Shown: one piece after another, positions 1-7,414 of the stretch
Layout of the letters: each line of letters begins with the position of its first letter
How positions within the stretch are numbered: position 1 is the first letter of the stretch
Made by a program: the position numbers and the translations under genes
The notes under the pieces: model-generated
Seen by the model: only the letters and a program-made list of their open reading frames with translations
Told to the model about the DNA's origin: nothing
The model's database searches: none
DNA from: Thermoanaerobacterales bacterium UBA4880
GTDB lineage: Bacteria; Bacillota; Thermoanaerobacteria; Thermoanaerobacterales; UBA4877
DNA length: 59,425 nt
Direction: 5' to 3'
Assembly (NCBI GenBank): GCA_002399285.1
Contig: DHDI01000016.1
Span: 5,492 to 64,916, forward strand

Positions 1-138
1 CTGAGAAAGTATATTACCGAGAGGGGAAAGATACTTCCCAGAAGGATAACGGGAAACTGCTCCAAGCATCAAAGACAGCTCACCGTTGCGATAAAGAGGG
101 CAAGACAGGTGGCTCTGCTGCCTTATACCACAGAATAA
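1..138 (+). CDS. rpsR: 30S ribosomal protein S18, C-terminal part
   Basis: Frame 1 is open from the first base and gives 45 residues ending in LLPYTTE before a TAA. The stretch with [11 protein letters not shown] and the [20 protein letters not shown] segment is the conserved C-terminal half of S18, a small-subunit protein that binds S6 on the ribosome platform. The 5' end lies outside the window. In Firmicutes rpsR normally closes the rpsF-ssb-rpsR operon, and a terminator follows within a few bases here, which agrees. Identification is close to certain. Confidence 0.95.
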   Translation: MRKYITERGKILPRRITGNCSKHQRQLTVAIKRARQVALLPYTTE

Positions 139-141
139 ATG

Positions 142-162
142 GAGGGCTATGCCCTCTTTTTT
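142..162 (+). terminator. Rho-independent terminator after rpsR
   Basis: GAGGGC (142-147) pairs with GCCCTC (151-156) around a three-base loop and is followed by six T (157-162). It lies four bases after the rpsR stop. The ATG at 149 sits in the loop, so it is unlikely to be the start of the next gene. Confidence 0.85.
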
Positions 163-181
163 AATAAGGGAGGTATTGCGG

Positions 182-490
182 TTGTCTGATGATATAGCAA
201 AGAATATTAAGATGATAGAGTTCTACAAGACGGAGCTCTTGTCCTCCCTTTCCTTTTTATATGGCGCCATGTTCAAGGGGAAAAACGGCGACGATATAAC
301 CGACGCCCTCACCGGCATGGTCATGACCGTATATCTTTTGAGCAGGAGGTTGGGGATGGATTACAGCGATCTTGATAAACATATGCTGGACAAGATACAT
401 CTGCAGATAATCGAAGGGCATGAAGCGGAAAAATGGTATAAGGATCTGAGCGCTTTAAAAGAGTATGTGTCGGGCCGAGAGGAGGCATAG
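182..490 (+). CDS. MazG-like family protein
   Basis: About 102 residues from a TTG start at 182, chosen because GGGAGG (168-173) sits 8 bases upstream. An in-frame ATG at 149 lies inside the rpsR terminator. The sequence is helical, with segments such as SSLSFLYGAMFKG and DALTGMVMTVYLLSRRLGMDY. It resembles the short MazG-like family often found next to yybS in clostridia, a remote relative of all-alpha NTP pyrophosphohydrolases. I do not see the full metal-binding ExxE set, so catalytic activity is doubtful. It is first in a tight run leading to gdpP. The family call is from memory. Confidence 0.6.
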   Translation: MSDDIAKNIKMIEFYKTELLSSLSFLYGAMFKGKNGDDITDALTGMVMTVYLLSRRLGMDYSDLDKHMLDKIHLQIIEGHEAEKWYKDLSALKEYVSGREEA

Positions 491-493
491 CGG

Positions 494-616
494 GTGAAGT
501 TTAAGAACGGGATAGTCGAAGGACTTGTATACCTCCTTGCAGGCATATTGCTGGTGTATTTGAGCTACTACATACCTGCGCTGACCGTACTGCTTTTGCT
601 GTTCGCGGTGCCGTGA
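494..616 (+). CDS. Small hydrophobic membrane protein (40 residues)
   Basis: GTG at 494 opens a 40-codon frame with stop TGA at 614-616. The protein is almost one continuous hydrophobic segment (LVYLLAGILLVYLSYY, then LTVLLLLFAV), so it should be a one- or two-pass membrane peptide. It starts three bases after the MazG-like gene, and its TGA overlaps the ATG of the yybS-like gene as ATGA. This tight packing suggests real translation and coupling. I know no function. GAGG at 481-485 is a possible ribosome binding site. Confidence 0.55.
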   Translation: MKFKNGIVEGLVYLLAGILLVYLSYYIPALTVLLLLFAVP

Positions 617-1419
617 TGGGCTACAGGTATTCTGCTGCGGAGGGCGCGGTGCTTTTAGCCGCGATGATCGTCTTTCTTGCACTTATGGGCGATATGGTCA
701 GCATTATGCCGGTGGCCACCTCCGGACTCTGCGGGGTGTTGATGGGATATATGCTCAAGGCCAAGCGGCCTGCGGTTGAAATAGTAAAAAATGGTTTTGC
801 TGTTGCACTCGTCTCCCTTGTGGGCGTCTTCGGAGTCTACAAAGGCTTTTTCCATATGAATATATTACAGGATTTTGTGGACGCTCTGCCCAAGTTCGTG
901 CAAAGCAGCATGGATGCATACCGGTCCATGGGGATCGGGGGACAGGATTTAAGTACGCTGAAGACCATGCTTGAAAGCGCTATGAACTTTATAGGGATGT
1001 CCTTGCCGTTCGACATAATCCTCTATTCGGGGGCGGTTTCTCTGATAGGTTTTCTGGCGACTGAGGCTGTGCTGAAAAATGAGGATATAAGCAGGCTGAA
1101 GCCGTTTTCGGAGTGGAAGGTCTCCCGGAACCTGTCTCTTTTACTTATCGCGGTATGGCTTATAGAGCTTGCTTTTCGGACAAACAATACGGTCTATATG
1201 GTGACGCTCAATGCGGTTTTGACGCTGCTCGCCATCTTTGCCGTAGACGGATATTCCCTGCTTGCCTTCTATATGAAAAAGCTGGGCATGAAATCATGGC
1301 TGCAGATTCTGACGGTGATCATGAGCATATATATATCGGTTTTCGCCTTTATTGTGATAGGCGCGGGCGTGCTGGATGCTTCTTTTGATTTCCGTCATTT
1401 GGGAAAGGGGGCGTCATGA
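616..1419 (+). CDS. YybS-like DUF2232 membrane protein
   Basis: About 267 residues starting at ATG 616, which overlaps the preceding stop (ATGA). Several long hydrophobic segments are visible, for example near the N-terminus (AVLLAAMIVFLALMGDMVSIMPV), mid-protein (LPFDIILYSGAVSLIGFLATEAVL) and C-terminus (LQILTVIMSIYISVFAFIVIGAGVL). This is a polytopic membrane protein of the type encoded immediately before gdpP in many Firmicutes (YybS/DUF2232). The position between rpsR and gdpP supports it. Molecular function is not established, though an accessory or transport role has been guessed from folds resembling small transporter subunits. Confidence 0.75.
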   Translation: MGYRYSAAEGAVLLAAMIVFLALMGDMVSIMPVATSGLCGVLMGYMLKAKRPAVEIVKNGFAVALVSLVGVFGVYKGFFHMNILQDFVDALPKFVQSSMDAYRSMGIGGQDLSTLKTMLESAMNFIGMSLPFDIILYSGAVSLIGFLATEAVLKNEDISRLKPFSEWKVSRNLSLLLIAVWLIELAFRTNNTVYMVTLNAVLTLLAIFAVDGYSLLAFYMKKLGMKSWLQILTVIMSIYISVFAFIVIGAGVLDASFDFRHLGKGAS

Positions 1420-1423
1420 TACC

Positions 1424-3367
1424 ATGGGAGATAGATTTGTAGGATTTTTAAAGGCACTTTTGAGGTGGCAGTCGCTGTTTACCTTCGCCGCCCTCGGTGT
1501 TCTCATTTACTACGAAGCCGCCGTCGGGCTTGCCGGCCTGGCCGTTTACCTTGTGCTGCTGTTTGCCTTGTCTCCCGCAAAGCCGAAGGATAAGCCGCTT
1601 TTAAACATACCCGTAGTGGAGAATATAGCGGTGAAGCCGCAGGAGGATGAGGAGCAGAGGGCCTTCATATCCATACCGGTCCCGGTGATCACCCTTTCGG
1701 GAGGCAGGGAGATATGGAAGAACAGGGCGGCGGCAAACGCATTCGGCGACCGGCGCAGGGAAGCGGTGCAGAAGTATGAGGACAGCGAAGGCGGCCTGAC
1801 GGAGTTTGACGGTAAGTTCTATAAGGTGAATAAATCCGTCAAGAACAACAGGAAGGGCCAGCAGACCATACTCTATTTTGACGACGTTTCCGACGTCTTC
1901 ATTTACAAGGCAAAGTATGAATTCTCCAAGCCCGTGGTATGCCTGATACAGGTGGACAATTATGAAGAGGTCATGGGCTCTACGGAGGATATAAGGAGGC
2001 CGGTGCTGTCGGCCGAGATAGATAAGAGACTGGGAAGGTTTGCGTCCGATATCAAGGGATGTCTCAGGAAATACAGCGATGACAGGTATATCCTCTTCTT
2101 TGAAAACGGCTTTTTAAAACCGCTGGAGGATAAGAAATTCACCATACTGGACGACATACGCGATATAAACGAGGGCAACAAGATGCCCGCCACGCTGAGC
2201 ATAGGCGTGGGCGCGGAGGGAGAGAACCCGCAGGCGCTGCTGGAGTTCGCTTCCAGCGCCATGGACCTGGCCCTGAGCCGCGGCGGCGATCAGGCGGTGG
2301 TGAAAAAGTCGGAGAAGATATACTTCTACGGCGGCAAGACGCAGGCCGTGGAAAAGAGGACCAGGGTAAAGGTGAGGGTGATATCCCACGCCCTGAGGGA
2401 GCTTATAATGAACTCCTCGGGGGTATTCATCATGGGGCATACCTATCCGGACTTTGACTGCCTGGGCGCATCCATGGGCATGTACAGGGCGGCCAAGGAA
2501 TTCGGCAAGGAGGCCAGGATAATATGGGAGAGCAGCAATCACTCCCTCAATGAACTGATGGATAAGATACACCGCGACGAGGAATATGACGGGGTGTTTG
2601 TAAACGGCGACGAGGCGCTGCCGATGATAGACGAGAACTCGCTGCTGATAGTGGTGGACGCGGGACGGGAGGGCTACCTCATGCGGCCGGATATTTTGGA
2701 AAAGGCGCAGAGAGTGGTCGTGATAGACCATCACAGGAAAACGAGGGATGCCATCGACAACGCGGTGCTCTCATATATCGAGACCTACGCATCGTCTACG
2801 GCGGAGATGGTGACCGAGATACTTCAGTATATAAAGGACAGGATCGCTCTCAAGCCGGTGGAGGCTCTGGCGCTGCTTGCGGGCATAAATCTGGATACCA
2901 AGAATTTCACATATAAGACGGGGGTGAGGACCTTCGATGCGGCCGCTTATCTCCGGCTGAAGGGCGCGGACACCATGGAGGTGAGGCAGTACTTCCAGGA
3001 TGAGCTTTCCAGCTTTGCCCGCAAGGCCGACGTGATAAGGAAGGCTGAGCTGTGGCCTCATGATGTGGCGGTGGCGGTATGTCCATCCGACGTGACCGAC
3101 AGGCAGATATTCGCGGCTCAGGTGGCGGATGAGCTTTTGAACATCAAGGGTGTGGACGCCTCCTTTGCTCTCTGCGATACGGGAGAGCGGATAATAATCA
3201 GCGGGCGGTCCTTAGGAGAGATAAACGTGCAGGTTATACTGGAAGAGCTGGGCGGCGGAGGCCATTACACCGAGGCGGGAGCCCAGGTGCAGGGCAAGAC
3301 CATAGGCGAGGTAAAGTCCGAACTCAGGACGGTGTTAGAGGAAAAGTTGGAGGTGGATGATCAATGA
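1424..3367 (+). CDS. gdpP: Cyclic-di-AMP phosphodiesterase GdpP (DHH family)
   Basis: About 647 residues from ATG 1424, four bases after the yybS-like stop, with a G-rich ribosome binding site just upstream. It hydrolyses c-di-AMP to pApA at the membrane. Order of parts: two N-terminal transmembrane segments (about 10-50), a PAS-like region, a degenerate GGDEF-like region (about 165-295), then DHH and DHHA1 domains. Visible metal-site motifs are GHTYPDFD (H339, D343, D345), IDHH (D435, H436, H437) and the DHHA1 GGGGH (H614). The length fits the GdpP/YybT family. The stop overlaps rplI (ATGA), so the two are probably translationally coupled. Confidence 0.95.
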   Translation: MGDRFVGFLKALLRWQSLFTFAALGVLIYYEAAVGLAGLAVYLVLLFALSPAKPKDKPLLNIPVVENIAVKPQEDEEQRAFISIPVPVITLSGGREIWKNRAAANAFGDRRREAVQKYEDSEGGLTEFDGKFYKVNKSVKNNRKGQQTILYFDDVSDVFIYKAKYEFSKPVVCLIQVDNYEEVMGSTEDIRRPVLSAEIDKRLGRFASDIKGCLRKYSDDRYILFFENGFLKPLEDKKFTILDDIRDINEGNKMPATLSIGVGAEGENPQALLEFASSAMDLALSRGGDQAVVKKSEKIYFYGGKTQAVEKRTRVKVRVISHALRELIMNSSGVFIMGHTYPDFDCLGASMGMYRAAKEFGKEARIIWESSNHSLNELMDKIHRDEEYDGVFVNGDEALPMIDENSLLIVVDAGREGYLMRPDILEKAQRVVVIDHHRKTRDAIDNAVLSYIETYASSTAEMVTEILQYIKDRIALKPVEALALLAGINLDTKNFTYKTGVRTFDAAAYLRLKGADTMEVRQYFQDELSSFARKADVIRKAELWPHDVAVAVCPSDVTDRQIFAAQVADELLNIKGVDASFALCDTGERIIISGRSLGEINVQVILEELGGGGHYTEAGAQVQGKTIGEVKSELRTVLEEKLEVDDQ

Positions 3368-3807
3368 AGGTAATACTTACGGAGGAAGTACCGAGTTTGG
3401 GAAAGAGGGGAAGCGTGGTCAACGCTTCGGACGGATATGTGCGCAATTATCTGTTTCCCAGGGGCCTGGCCGTCGAGGCGAACAAGGCCAATATGAACAA
3501 GCTGAAAAAAGAAAGGGCCGTGGAGGACGACAGGGTACGCAGGGAGACAGAGGAAGCGAGGGCCTTGGCCAAGCGGCTTAAAGACACGGAGGTAACGCTC
3601 AGGGTGAAGGCGGGCGACAACGGAAAGCTGTTCGGCTCGGTCACTTCAAAGGACATTGCCGACGCCATAAGGGAACAGCACGGCGTAGACCTGGACAAGA
3701 GGAAGATAGACCTTAAGGACACCATAAAGACCACCGGCGTCTTTACGATGACCGTCAAGCTGTACCAGGGCATAGACGCGGATATAAAGGTTCGTGTGGA
3801 GGTATAA
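3364..3807 (+). CDS. rplI: 50S ribosomal protein L9
   Basis: 147 residues, starting at an ATG that overlaps the gdpP stop. The N-terminal domain begins MKVILTEEVPSLGKRG and continues with DGYVRNYLFPRGLAVEA, the L9 signature that contacts 23S rRNA. A charged connecting helix follows (about 45-80), then the C-terminal domain (LFGSVTSKDIADAI). The length is normal for L9. The gene pair gdpP-rplI followed by dnaB is a classic Firmicute arrangement. Confidence 0.97.
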   Translation: MKVILTEEVPSLGKRGSVVNASDGYVRNYLFPRGLAVEANKANMNKLKKERAVEDDRVRRETEEARALAKRLKDTEVTLRVKAGDNGKLFGSVTSKDIADAIREQHGVDLDKRKIDLKDTIKTTGVFTMTVKLYQGIDADIKVRVEV

Positions 3808-3819
3808 GGGGGTTTTTCC

Positions 3820-5568
3820 ATGGAGGCTATAGGAAGAATACCTCCTCACAGCGTCGAGGCGGAAGTAAACGTCTTGGGCTCTATGATGCTGTCGCGGGAC
3901 GCTGTGGTAGAGGCTTCCGAGGTAATAAACAAGAATGATTTTTACAGGGATTCTCATAAGATACTTTTCGAAGTTATGACCGAGCTCTTCGATAAGAACG
4001 AGCCTGTCGATCTGGTAACGGTCACCGACGCCCTGAGGGGCAAGGATCTGCTCGAGGCCGTGGGAGGCATGGACTATGTGGCCGATCTTCCCATGCACGT
4101 CATCAGTACGTCTACCGTGCCGTATTATGCAAAGATGATAAGGGATAAGTCTACGCTGCGCAAGCTGATCGAGTCGTCGGGCAAGGTGGCCGAGCTGGGC
4201 TTCGGCGGCGGCAGCGTGGACGAGGTCCTGGAGGAGGCGGAGCGGTCCATCTTCATGATATCGGAGAGCAGGATGAACTCCGGCCTTGCGTCGCTGCGGG
4301 ACATACTTCCCGAATCGTTGGATATGATAGACAAGCTGCAGAAGAACAAGGGGAGCATCAGCGGGGTGGCATCGGGCTACGCCGATCTGGACTCCAAGAC
4401 TTCGGGGTTCCAGCCGTCAGACCTGGTGCTGGTCGCGGCCAGGCCTTCCATGGGCAAGACCGCCTTTGCACTGAATCTGGCGCATAATGCGGCGGTAAGG
4501 GAGAACAAGAGCGTGGCCATATTCAGCCTGGAAATGTCGAGGGAGCAGCTTACCAACAGGATGATATGCTCCCAGGCGAATATAGACAGCCAAAAGCTGC
4601 GTATGGGCATGCTGGAGGACGACGACTGGCCGCAGCTGACGAGGGCGGTGGGAGTGCTTTCGCAGGCTCCGATATACATAGACGACACTCCCAACGTGAC
4701 CGTGCCGGAGATGCGCGGCAAGCTGCGCCGGCTCAAGATGGAGAAGGGGCTGGACATGGTCATCATAGACTATCTGCAGCTGATGGAGTCGGACAGGAGG
4801 GCGGAGAGCAGGCAGCAGGAGGTGTCGTCGCTGAGCAGGGAGCTCAAGGGCCTGGCCCGTGAGCTCAACGTGCCCATCGTCACATTGTCGCAGCTATCCA
4901 GAGCGCCCGAATCCCGTACCGATCACCGGCCGATGCTGAGCGATCTCAGGGAATGCGTCACTGGAGACACATTGGCGGCGCTTGCGGACGGCAGGCAGGT
5001 ACCCATAAGGGAACTGGCGGATACGACGCCGGAGGTGCTCTCTTTAGACGGCGGGAAGGTCGTGACGGCAAAGAGCGACAGGGTTTGGCATGTGGGCGTG
5101 CGGCCAATATTCGACGTGGCGTTTGCGGACGGACGGCATATCCGTGCCACGGGGGAACACCGCCTGATGAGCGAAAGCGGCTGGAAGACGATATCGCAGC
5201 TCCATGCGGGAGACCGCATAGCCTGCGTGCCGGACATATCCTTATCCGGTAAAGTAGGCCTGGCCTGGGACGGCATTACCGGCATCACGCCGGCAGGTGA
5301 AGAGGACGTGTATGACATGACTGTCCCCGGCACCTCGTCATGGCTGGCCGGCGGTATCGTCAGCCACAACTCCGGAGCCATCGAGCAGGACGCGGACGTG
5401 GTCATGTTCCTCTACCGGGAGGACTACTATGATCAGGAGACCGACAGAAAGAATATAACGGAGGTAATACTTGCCAAACAGAGGAACGGCCCTACGGGTA
5501 CGGTCGAGCTCTATTGGCTGCCTCAGTACACCAAGTTCGTCGGCCTGGATAAGATCAGACGGGAGTGA
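3820..5568 (+). CDS. dnaB: Replicative DNA helicase DnaB containing a mini-intein
   Basis: 582 codons. Removing residues 379-517 leaves a 443-residue protein, the normal length of the hexameric replicative helicase (DnaC in B. subtilis naming). The N-terminal domain begins IPPHSVEAEVNVLGSMM. Walker A is RPSMGKT (about 208-214), Walker B is near MVIIDYLQLM, and the RecA-like motif SQLSRAPE precedes the insertion. The extein reads LSDLRE before and SGAIEQDADVVMF after the intein, so splicing must occur to restore the conserved SDLRESGAIEQDAD stretch. GGGGG lies upstream of ATG 3820. DnaI-like and DnaD-like loaders are encoded at 32433-34326. The helicase call is certain. Confidence 0.96.
   Translation: MEAIGRIPPHSVEAEVNVLGSMMLSRDAVVEASEVINKNDFYRDSHKILFEVMTELFDKNEPVDLVTVTDALRGKDLLEAVGGMDYVADLPMHVISTSTVPYYAKMIRDKSTLRKLIESSGKVAELGFGGGSVDEVLEEAERSIFMISESRMNSGLASLRDILPESLDMIDKLQKNKGSISGVASGYADLDSKTSGFQPSDLVLVAARPSMGKTAFALNLAHNAAVRENKSVAIFSLEMSREQLTNRMICSQANIDSQKLRMGMLEDDDWPQLTRAVGVLSQAPIYIDDTPNVTVPEMRGKLRRLKMEKGLDMVIIDYLQLMESDRRAESRQQEVSSLSRELKGLARELNVPIVTLSQLSRAPESRTDHRPMLSDLRECVTGDTLAALADGRQVPIRELADTTPEVLSLDGGKVVTAKSDRVWHVGVRPIFDVAFADGRHIRATGEHRLMSESGWKTISQLHAGDRIACVPDISLSGKVGLAWDGITGITPAGEEDVYDMTVPGTSSWLAGGIVSHNSGAIEQDADVVMFLYREDYYDQETDRKNITEVILAKQRNGPTGTVELYWLPQYTKFVGLDKIRRE
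4954..5370 (+). other. Mini-intein in DnaB (139 residues, no homing endonuclease)
   Basis: The insert begins with Cys (DnaB residue 379) in block A, CVTGDTLAALADG. Block B holds TGEHRL with the TxxH motif, block F reads VYDMTVPGTSSWLAGG, and block G ends IVSHN with Ser as the +1 extein residue (residue 518). All residues expected for protein splicing (Cys1, block B T and H, terminal His-Asn, +1 Ser) are present. Only about 25 residues separate block B from block F, too few for a LAGLIDADG endonuclease domain. The reading frame is intact on both sides, so the element is probably splicing-competent but no longer mobile. Boundaries were set from the flanking DnaB conservation. Confidence 0.93.
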
Positions 5569-5576
5569 CGCTTGGC

Positions 5577-6251
5577 ATGGATACATCCGCTATAAGGAAG
5601 ATACTGGTCTTTTCCACGCTGGACGAGGATACGCTGGCGCGCATAGCCGGCATAGTTACCGAGCGGCCGTATAAAAAGAATACGATGGTGTTTTTTGAGG
5701 GGCAGCCGGGCGAGGCCGTATACTTTGTGATAAAGGGCAGTGTGAAGATATTCAAGACCAATGCCGACGGTAGGGAACAGATCATAAACATAATGCGGGA
5801 GGGCGATGCGTTTGCCGAGTCGGTGCTGTTCACCGGGCTGAGCTATCCCGCCTGTGCCGAGGCGACAAGGGACTCCTTGATAGGAGTCCTCAGATGCGAA
5901 GACCTGGAAGGGATCATAAGGCAAAACGGAGATATGGCCGTGTCTATCATCAACTTCATGGGCAGGAGGCTGCAGTTCGTCAGCGGCCAGATAGAGAACT
6001 TAGGGCTGCGGGACGCCATGGGCAGGGTAGCGAATGCGGTCATCGGCATGGCCGGGAGAGGCTGCAGTACCCCCGACGGGATAATGGTGGACTTCGCGCT
6101 TCCACGGCAGGAATTCGCCGCTCTGGCAGGGACGACCCGGGAGACGGCGACCAGGGCGTTAAGCACCCTCCAGAAGGAGGGCTCCGTTTACATAGACAAG
6201 GACAAGCTGTACATAAAGGATATAAAAAAATTAAAAAGATGGCTTGAATAG
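5577..6251 (+). CDS. Crp/Fnr family transcriptional regulator
   Basis: About 224 residues from ATG 5577; a GTG at 5565 is also in frame but overlaps the dnaB stop. The N-terminal cyclic-nucleotide-binding-like barrel includes NTMVFFEGQPGEAVYFVIKGSVKIFKTN and FAESVLFTG. A long dimerisation helix follows, then a C-terminal winged helix with the recognition helix in LAGTTRETATRALSTLQKEG. No N-terminal Fe-S cysteine cluster of the FNR kind is visible and the cAMP contact Arg-Ser pair is not obvious, so the signal is unknown. It sits directly before a ferritin-like gene that it may control; that is inference only. Confidence 0.85.
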   Translation: MDTSAIRKILVFSTLDEDTLARIAGIVTERPYKKNTMVFFEGQPGEAVYFVIKGSVKIFKTNADGREQIINIMREGDAFAESVLFTGLSYPACAEATRDSLIGVLRCEDLEGIIRQNGDMAVSIINFMGRRLQFVSGQIENLGLRDAMGRVANAVIGMAGRGCSTPDGIMVDFALPRQEFAALAGTTRETATRALSTLQKEGSVYIDKDKLYIKDIKKLKRWLE

Positions 6252-6260
6252 TATCATTTT

Positions 6261-6294
6261 CCCCCTTTCGGAATAGATTAAATATGAAAGGGGG
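6261..6294 (+). promoter_or_regulatory. Inverted repeat covering the ribosome binding site of the ferritin-like gene
   Basis: CCCCCTTTC (6261-6269) is a perfect complement of GAAAGGGGG (6286-6294), with a 16-base loop and TTTT after it. The right arm is also the AAAGGGGG ribosome binding site for ATG 6302. The structure could be a terminator for the Crp/Fnr gene or an RBS-sequestering switch, or both. Confidence 0.6.
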
Positions 6295-6301
6295 TTTTGC
6301 T

Positions 6302-6805
6302 ATGGGTCAGTCGGACAACATAATGAAATGCTCGGCTAAGCTCAAGTATCCGGAGGTCAGGGTGGAAAAATCAAACTACAACTATGGGCTGATTCTGTTA
6401 GATGATCTAGCCTCTCCCATCAGCGAGGTCACCGCCGTTATGCAGTATCTGAATCATGCCTATACCATTTCGGACGGCAAAACGGGCGGCCTTATGGAAT
6501 GTATAGCAAAGTCGGAAATGATCCACTTTGAAATACTGAGCGAACTGATAAGAAAACTCGGGGTCACTCCGGTATATGCGAACTTCTGCGGCAGCTGCGG
6601 TACTTATTGGAACGCTTCCTACGTCTATTACGGCTATGACACAAAGGACAGGATAGACAACGATATACAGGGTGAAAAGGCAGCCATAGCACAGTACAAA
6701 CGGCATATAGACATGATAGACGATAAATATGTAAAAGAAAATCTGGAAAGAATAATAAAGGATGAGGAATGTCATATTGCATTGCTTACGGAAGCCGGTA
6801 AATAG
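6302..6805 (+). CDS. Ferritin-like di-metal protein (Mn-catalase / bacterioferritin-like fold)
   Basis: About 167 residues from ATG 6302, preferred over ATG 6284 because the AAAGGGGG ribosome binding site ends seven bases upstream of it. The protein looks like a four-helix bundle with carboxylate/His metal ligands in pairs: ISEVTAVMQYLNH, KSEMIHFEIL, GEKAAIAQYKRHI and DEECHIALL, each giving Glu with nearby His. This resembles short ferritin-like and CotJC/manganese-catalase-like proteins of clostridia. Whether it stores iron, acts on peroxide or has another redox role cannot be told. The two Cys in NFCGSCGTYW are an extra feature of possible interest. It follows the Crp/Fnr gene and ends at a terminator. 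Confidence 0.65.
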   Translation: MGQSDNIMKCSAKLKYPEVRVEKSNYNYGLILLDDLASPISEVTAVMQYLNHAYTISDGKTGGLMECIAKSEMIHFEILSELIRKLGVTPVYANFCGSCGTYWNASYVYYGYDTKDRIDNDIQGEKAAIAQYKRHIDMIDDKYVKENLERIIKDEECHIALLTEAGK

Positions 6806-6842
6806 GCTTCCAGGCCGATGCCTGCCGGTTTAAAGCACGGAG

Positions 6843-6868
6843 GAGCCTTATATATATTAGGCTCTTTT
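6843..6868 (+). terminator. Rho-independent terminator after the ferritin-like gene
   Basis: GAGCCT (6843-6848) pairs with AGGCTC (6859-6864), followed by TTTT and more T-rich sequence. The AT-rich loop may extend the stem. Confidence 0.75.
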
Positions 6869-7007
6869 ATTTTGACGTTGTTTTAAAATCACCAGGTTCC
6901 GTGGTAACCCAGCGTGACGCTGCTGCTTGCGGCGCCCATATGTAAAAGATGAGATAAAGAACTTAGTCAATTAAAAGCATTGTCCAATCAATTTTTCCGT
7001 ATTTTTT

Positions 7008-7030
7008 GAGGGTCAGCAACCCTCTTTTTT
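7008..7030 (+). terminator. Hairpin with T-run upstream of the broken SIS gene
   Basis: GAGGGT (7008-7013) and ACCCTC (7019-7024) flank a five-base loop and are followed by six T. There is no gene between the previous terminator and this one. It could therefore be a leader attenuator for the SIS gene or a remnant of a lost gene. Between 6869 and 7007 I see no coding frame and no riboswitch that I recognise. Confidence 0.6.
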
Positions 7031-7070
7031 ATTGATATGAATTAAAACTTTTCCGGAGAGGATGACGGTT

Positions 7071-7403
7071 ATGTTGAAGTTTGATGAACAAAAGCAGATG
7101 GACAGCGTGGCGGGGGCGCTGGCCTTGCGTGGAGAGATAGAAGGTATCGTCGATACGATATGCCGTAATGGGTATGACGCCGTTTATTTTATGGGGATAG
7201 GGGGGACCTATGCTTCCGGCATGCAGACGGAGAGCCATGTGAGGCAGATGAGCGCCATCCCGGTCTATGCGGAGAACGCGGCGGCCTATAATACCTCGGG
7301 AAATAAGCGCATCGGAAGGGATTCCATCATTGTCATCTCCTACGTGACCGGTTCTACGGAGGAGATGGTGGAGGGCTTTGCCATGATGATTTATATAAAT
7401 TAA
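7071..7403 (+). pseudogene. Truncated SIS-domain phosphosugar isomerase/deglycase (N-terminal fragment)
   Basis: About 110 residues from ATG 7071, with GGAGAGGA nine bases upstream. The sequence FMGIGGTYASGMQTESH, then PVYAENAAAYNTSGNKRIGRDSIIVISYVTGSTEE, is the first half of a SIS domain of the FrlB/AgaS type. Those enzymes act on fructosamine-6-phosphates or amino sugar phosphates and are usually about 330-350 residues long. Homology stops near the second SIS Ser/Thr loop, and a foreign-looking tail (MMIYIN) ends at 7403. No remainder of the gene is seen in the window. The break coincides with the start of the AT-rich island. Confidence 0.75.
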
Positions 7404-7414
7404 ATTCAAGGGAT

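Noticed and set aside
149..181. ATG at 149 as the start of the MazG-like gene
   Set aside because: It lies in the loop of the rpsR terminator; TTG 182 has a well-placed GGGAGG.
6870..7030. Riboswitch before the broken SIS gene
   Set aside because: There is a hairpin with a T-run, but the sequence upstream (6880-7000) matches no riboswitch core that I know.
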